This document shows, piece by piece, positions 15,606-16,501 of a stretch of DNA of 16,501 nucleotides. The number at the start of each line of letters is the position of its first letter. The stretch's first letter is position 1. A program made the position numbers and the translations under genes. Under the pieces are notes generated by a model. The model did no database searches. It was not told where the DNA came from and saw only the letters and a program-made list of their open reading frames with translations. Origin of the DNA: an uncultured Burkholderiales bacterium. GTDB lineage: Bacteria > Pseudomonadota > Gammaproteobacteria > Burkholderiales > Burkholderiaceae_C. The DNA is taken from NCBI GenBank assembly GCA_903871865.1, contig CAIQIL010000401.1, positions 1-16,501 on the forward strand, written 5' to 3'.

Positions 15606-16487
15606 TCAGGGCTGGGCGAGCGAGGCCAACCAGGGCAAGACCGAGGCCTGGAAGAGGGTCGGCTGCTCCAGCATGCCCAGGTGGCCGGCGTCGGGCAGCA
15701 GCACCAGGGCGGCGCCGGGGTGGCGCAGCAGGTGCTGGCGGGCCTCGGTGGGTGGGGCGTCGGTATCGAGCGCACCCGTGATGACCAGGGTCGGCAGCGG
15801 TGCCGTCAGCGCCGTGGTGGGCTGGGCCTGTGCGGCGGCCACGGCCGCGGGGTGCAGGGCCAGGCCCGACAGCGGTGCGCTCAGCAGGCGGCGGCGCCAG
15901 CGGGCCACGGTGGCGGCTTGAGCCTGGCGGAAGTCTTCGCTGAACCAGTGCGCCATGACGGCGTCGGCCTGGGCCTCGCGGGTCGCTGCGTCGGTGGCGG
16001 CGCCATCGCGGGTCAGGGCGCTCAACGGCGTCAATGAGGCAGGCGTCGTGGATGCGGGCGTGTGGGCCAGCACCAGCGCGGCCAGGCGGGAGGGGCTTTG
16101 CGCGGCCAGGGCTTGGCCGATGGTGCCGCCCAGGCCGTGGCCGATCCAGGTGATGGGGCCGCTGGCGGTGCCGGTGCCGGTGCCGGTGCCGGTGTCCGCC
16201 GGGGCACCGAGTGCGTCGAGCAGGTGGTGGGCGTCGGCCACCAGGTCGGCCAGCGTGCAGGCGTTGGTGGGGGCGTCGCTCAGGCCATGGCCGCGCAGGT
16301 CGAAGCAGACCACGCGGGCGCCCGGCCAGGCCGCGACCAGCGCGTTGGCCAGCGCGTCCCAGACCATGTGGTCGGTGCCCAGGCCGTGGCAAAGCACGAA
16401 GGTGCGTGTGGCCCCTTGGGTCAGGGGAGCGCCACGCACCGTGAAGTGCAGGGCCGGCGCCGTGGGGGTGAAGTGGCTGCGGCCCAC
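15606..16487 (-). CDS. Alpha/beta hydrolase resembling 3-oxoadipate enol-lactonase, nucleophile serine replaced by glycine
   Basis: About 293 residues with alpha/beta-hydrolase landmarks in PcaD style: FVLCHGLGTDHMVWDAL (oxyanion region), VVCFDLRGHGLSDAP, then ITWIGHGLGGTIGQALAAQSP where the nucleophile elbow GxSxG should be, VITGALDTDAPP (acid region) and LPDAGHLGMLEQP with His269. At the nucleophile position the codon is GGC (Gly118) instead of a serine codon. PcaD normally hydrolyses 3-oxoadipate enol-lactone. The GTG at 16487 is the first visible start, but the frame stays open to the window edge, so the true start may lie outside. A Gly-Thr repeat at about 100-107 comes from a hexanucleotide repeat. 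It could be an inactive paralogue or a protein with altered chemistry; pcaD as a working gene cannot be assumed. Confidence 0.75.
   Translation of the reverse strand: MGRSHFTPTAPALHFTVRGAPLTQGATRTFVLCHGLGTDHMVWDALANALVAAWPGARVVCFDLRGHGLSDAPTNACTLADLVADAHHLLDALGAPADTGTGTGTGTASGPITWIGHGLGGTIGQALAAQSPSRLAALVLAHTPASTTPASLTPLSALTRDGAATDAATREAQADAVMAHWFSEDFRQAQAATVARWRRRLLSAPLSGLALHPAAVAAAQAQPTTALTAPLPTLVITGALDTDAPPTEARQHLLRHPGAALVLLPDAGHLGMLEQPTLFQASVLPWLASLAQP
16167..16196. repeat. Hexanucleotide tandem repeat GGTGCC
   Basis: Four perfect GGTGCC units (16167-16190) plus one imperfect unit (16191-16196) lie inside the alpha/beta hydrolase gene, where they encode alternating Gly and Thr in a surface loop before the nucleophile strand. 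Unit length is a multiple of three, so copy-number change would alter loop length without breaking the frame. Confidence 0.8.
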
Positions 16488-16501
16488 GCCGGGGTGGGCG
16501 A

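Noticed and set aside
14971..15921. Plus-strand 316-codon frame across the repeat-rich stretch
   Set aside because: It is Arg/Ala/Gly-rich without family features, and its right part is antisense to the alpha/beta hydrolase.

Overview
The window is GC-rich, gene-dense bacterial DNA. Its gene content (Liv-type ABC transporter, Gram-negative porin ending in Phe, IclR and LysR regulators of protocatechuate type, a type VI secretion PAAR protein) points to a betaproteobacterium of the Burkholderiales, probably near the Comamonadaceae or Sphaerotilus/Leptothrix group. That placement is inference from protein character, not a database match.

Left part (1-5810) is uptake. A five-gene branched-chain-amino-acid-type ABC transporter runs on the minus strand (binding protein, two permeases, two ATPases, the last cut by the window edge). 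An outer-membrane porin is transcribed divergently on the plus strand. The 566-base region between them holds two copies of a 32-base, spacing-conserved dyad element, one about 130 bases upstream of each gene, which suggests shared control of outer- and inner-membrane uptake.

Middle part (5817-11630) is catabolism of quinate/shikimate-type compounds to and through protocatechuate. An IclR-family regulator (minus) diverges from a plus-strand run: type II 3-dehydroquinate dehydratase, an HPPD-like VOC protein, a TIM-barrel 3-dehydroshikimate dehydratase, a PcaQ-like LysR regulator, then pcaH and pcaG (protocatechuate 3,4-dioxygenase) and a strong terminator. The logic is 3-dehydroquinate to 3-dehydroshikimate to protocatechuate to 3-carboxymuconate. 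The transporter and porin are probably the uptake arm for such aromatic or hydroaromatic acids (inference).

Right part (11640-15605) is accessory. A Fic-domain protein stands alone behind its own palindrome-overlapped promoter. Convergent to it is a compact minus-strand cassette: PAAR spike protein, lambda-endolysin-like muramidase, and a Cys-rich exported protein. The genes overlap by 8 and 4 bases. This has the form of a type VI secretion peptidoglycan effector with a candidate periplasmic immunity protein. A roughly 490-base gene-less stretch very rich in inverted repeats follows.

The right end (15606-16501) carries an alpha/beta hydrolase resembling 3-oxoadipate enol-lactonase (PcaD), but with glycine where the nucleophilic serine should be. 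The accessory block therefore sits between pcaHG and a pcaD-like gene. No tRNA, rRNA, CRISPR array, transposase or integrase was seen.
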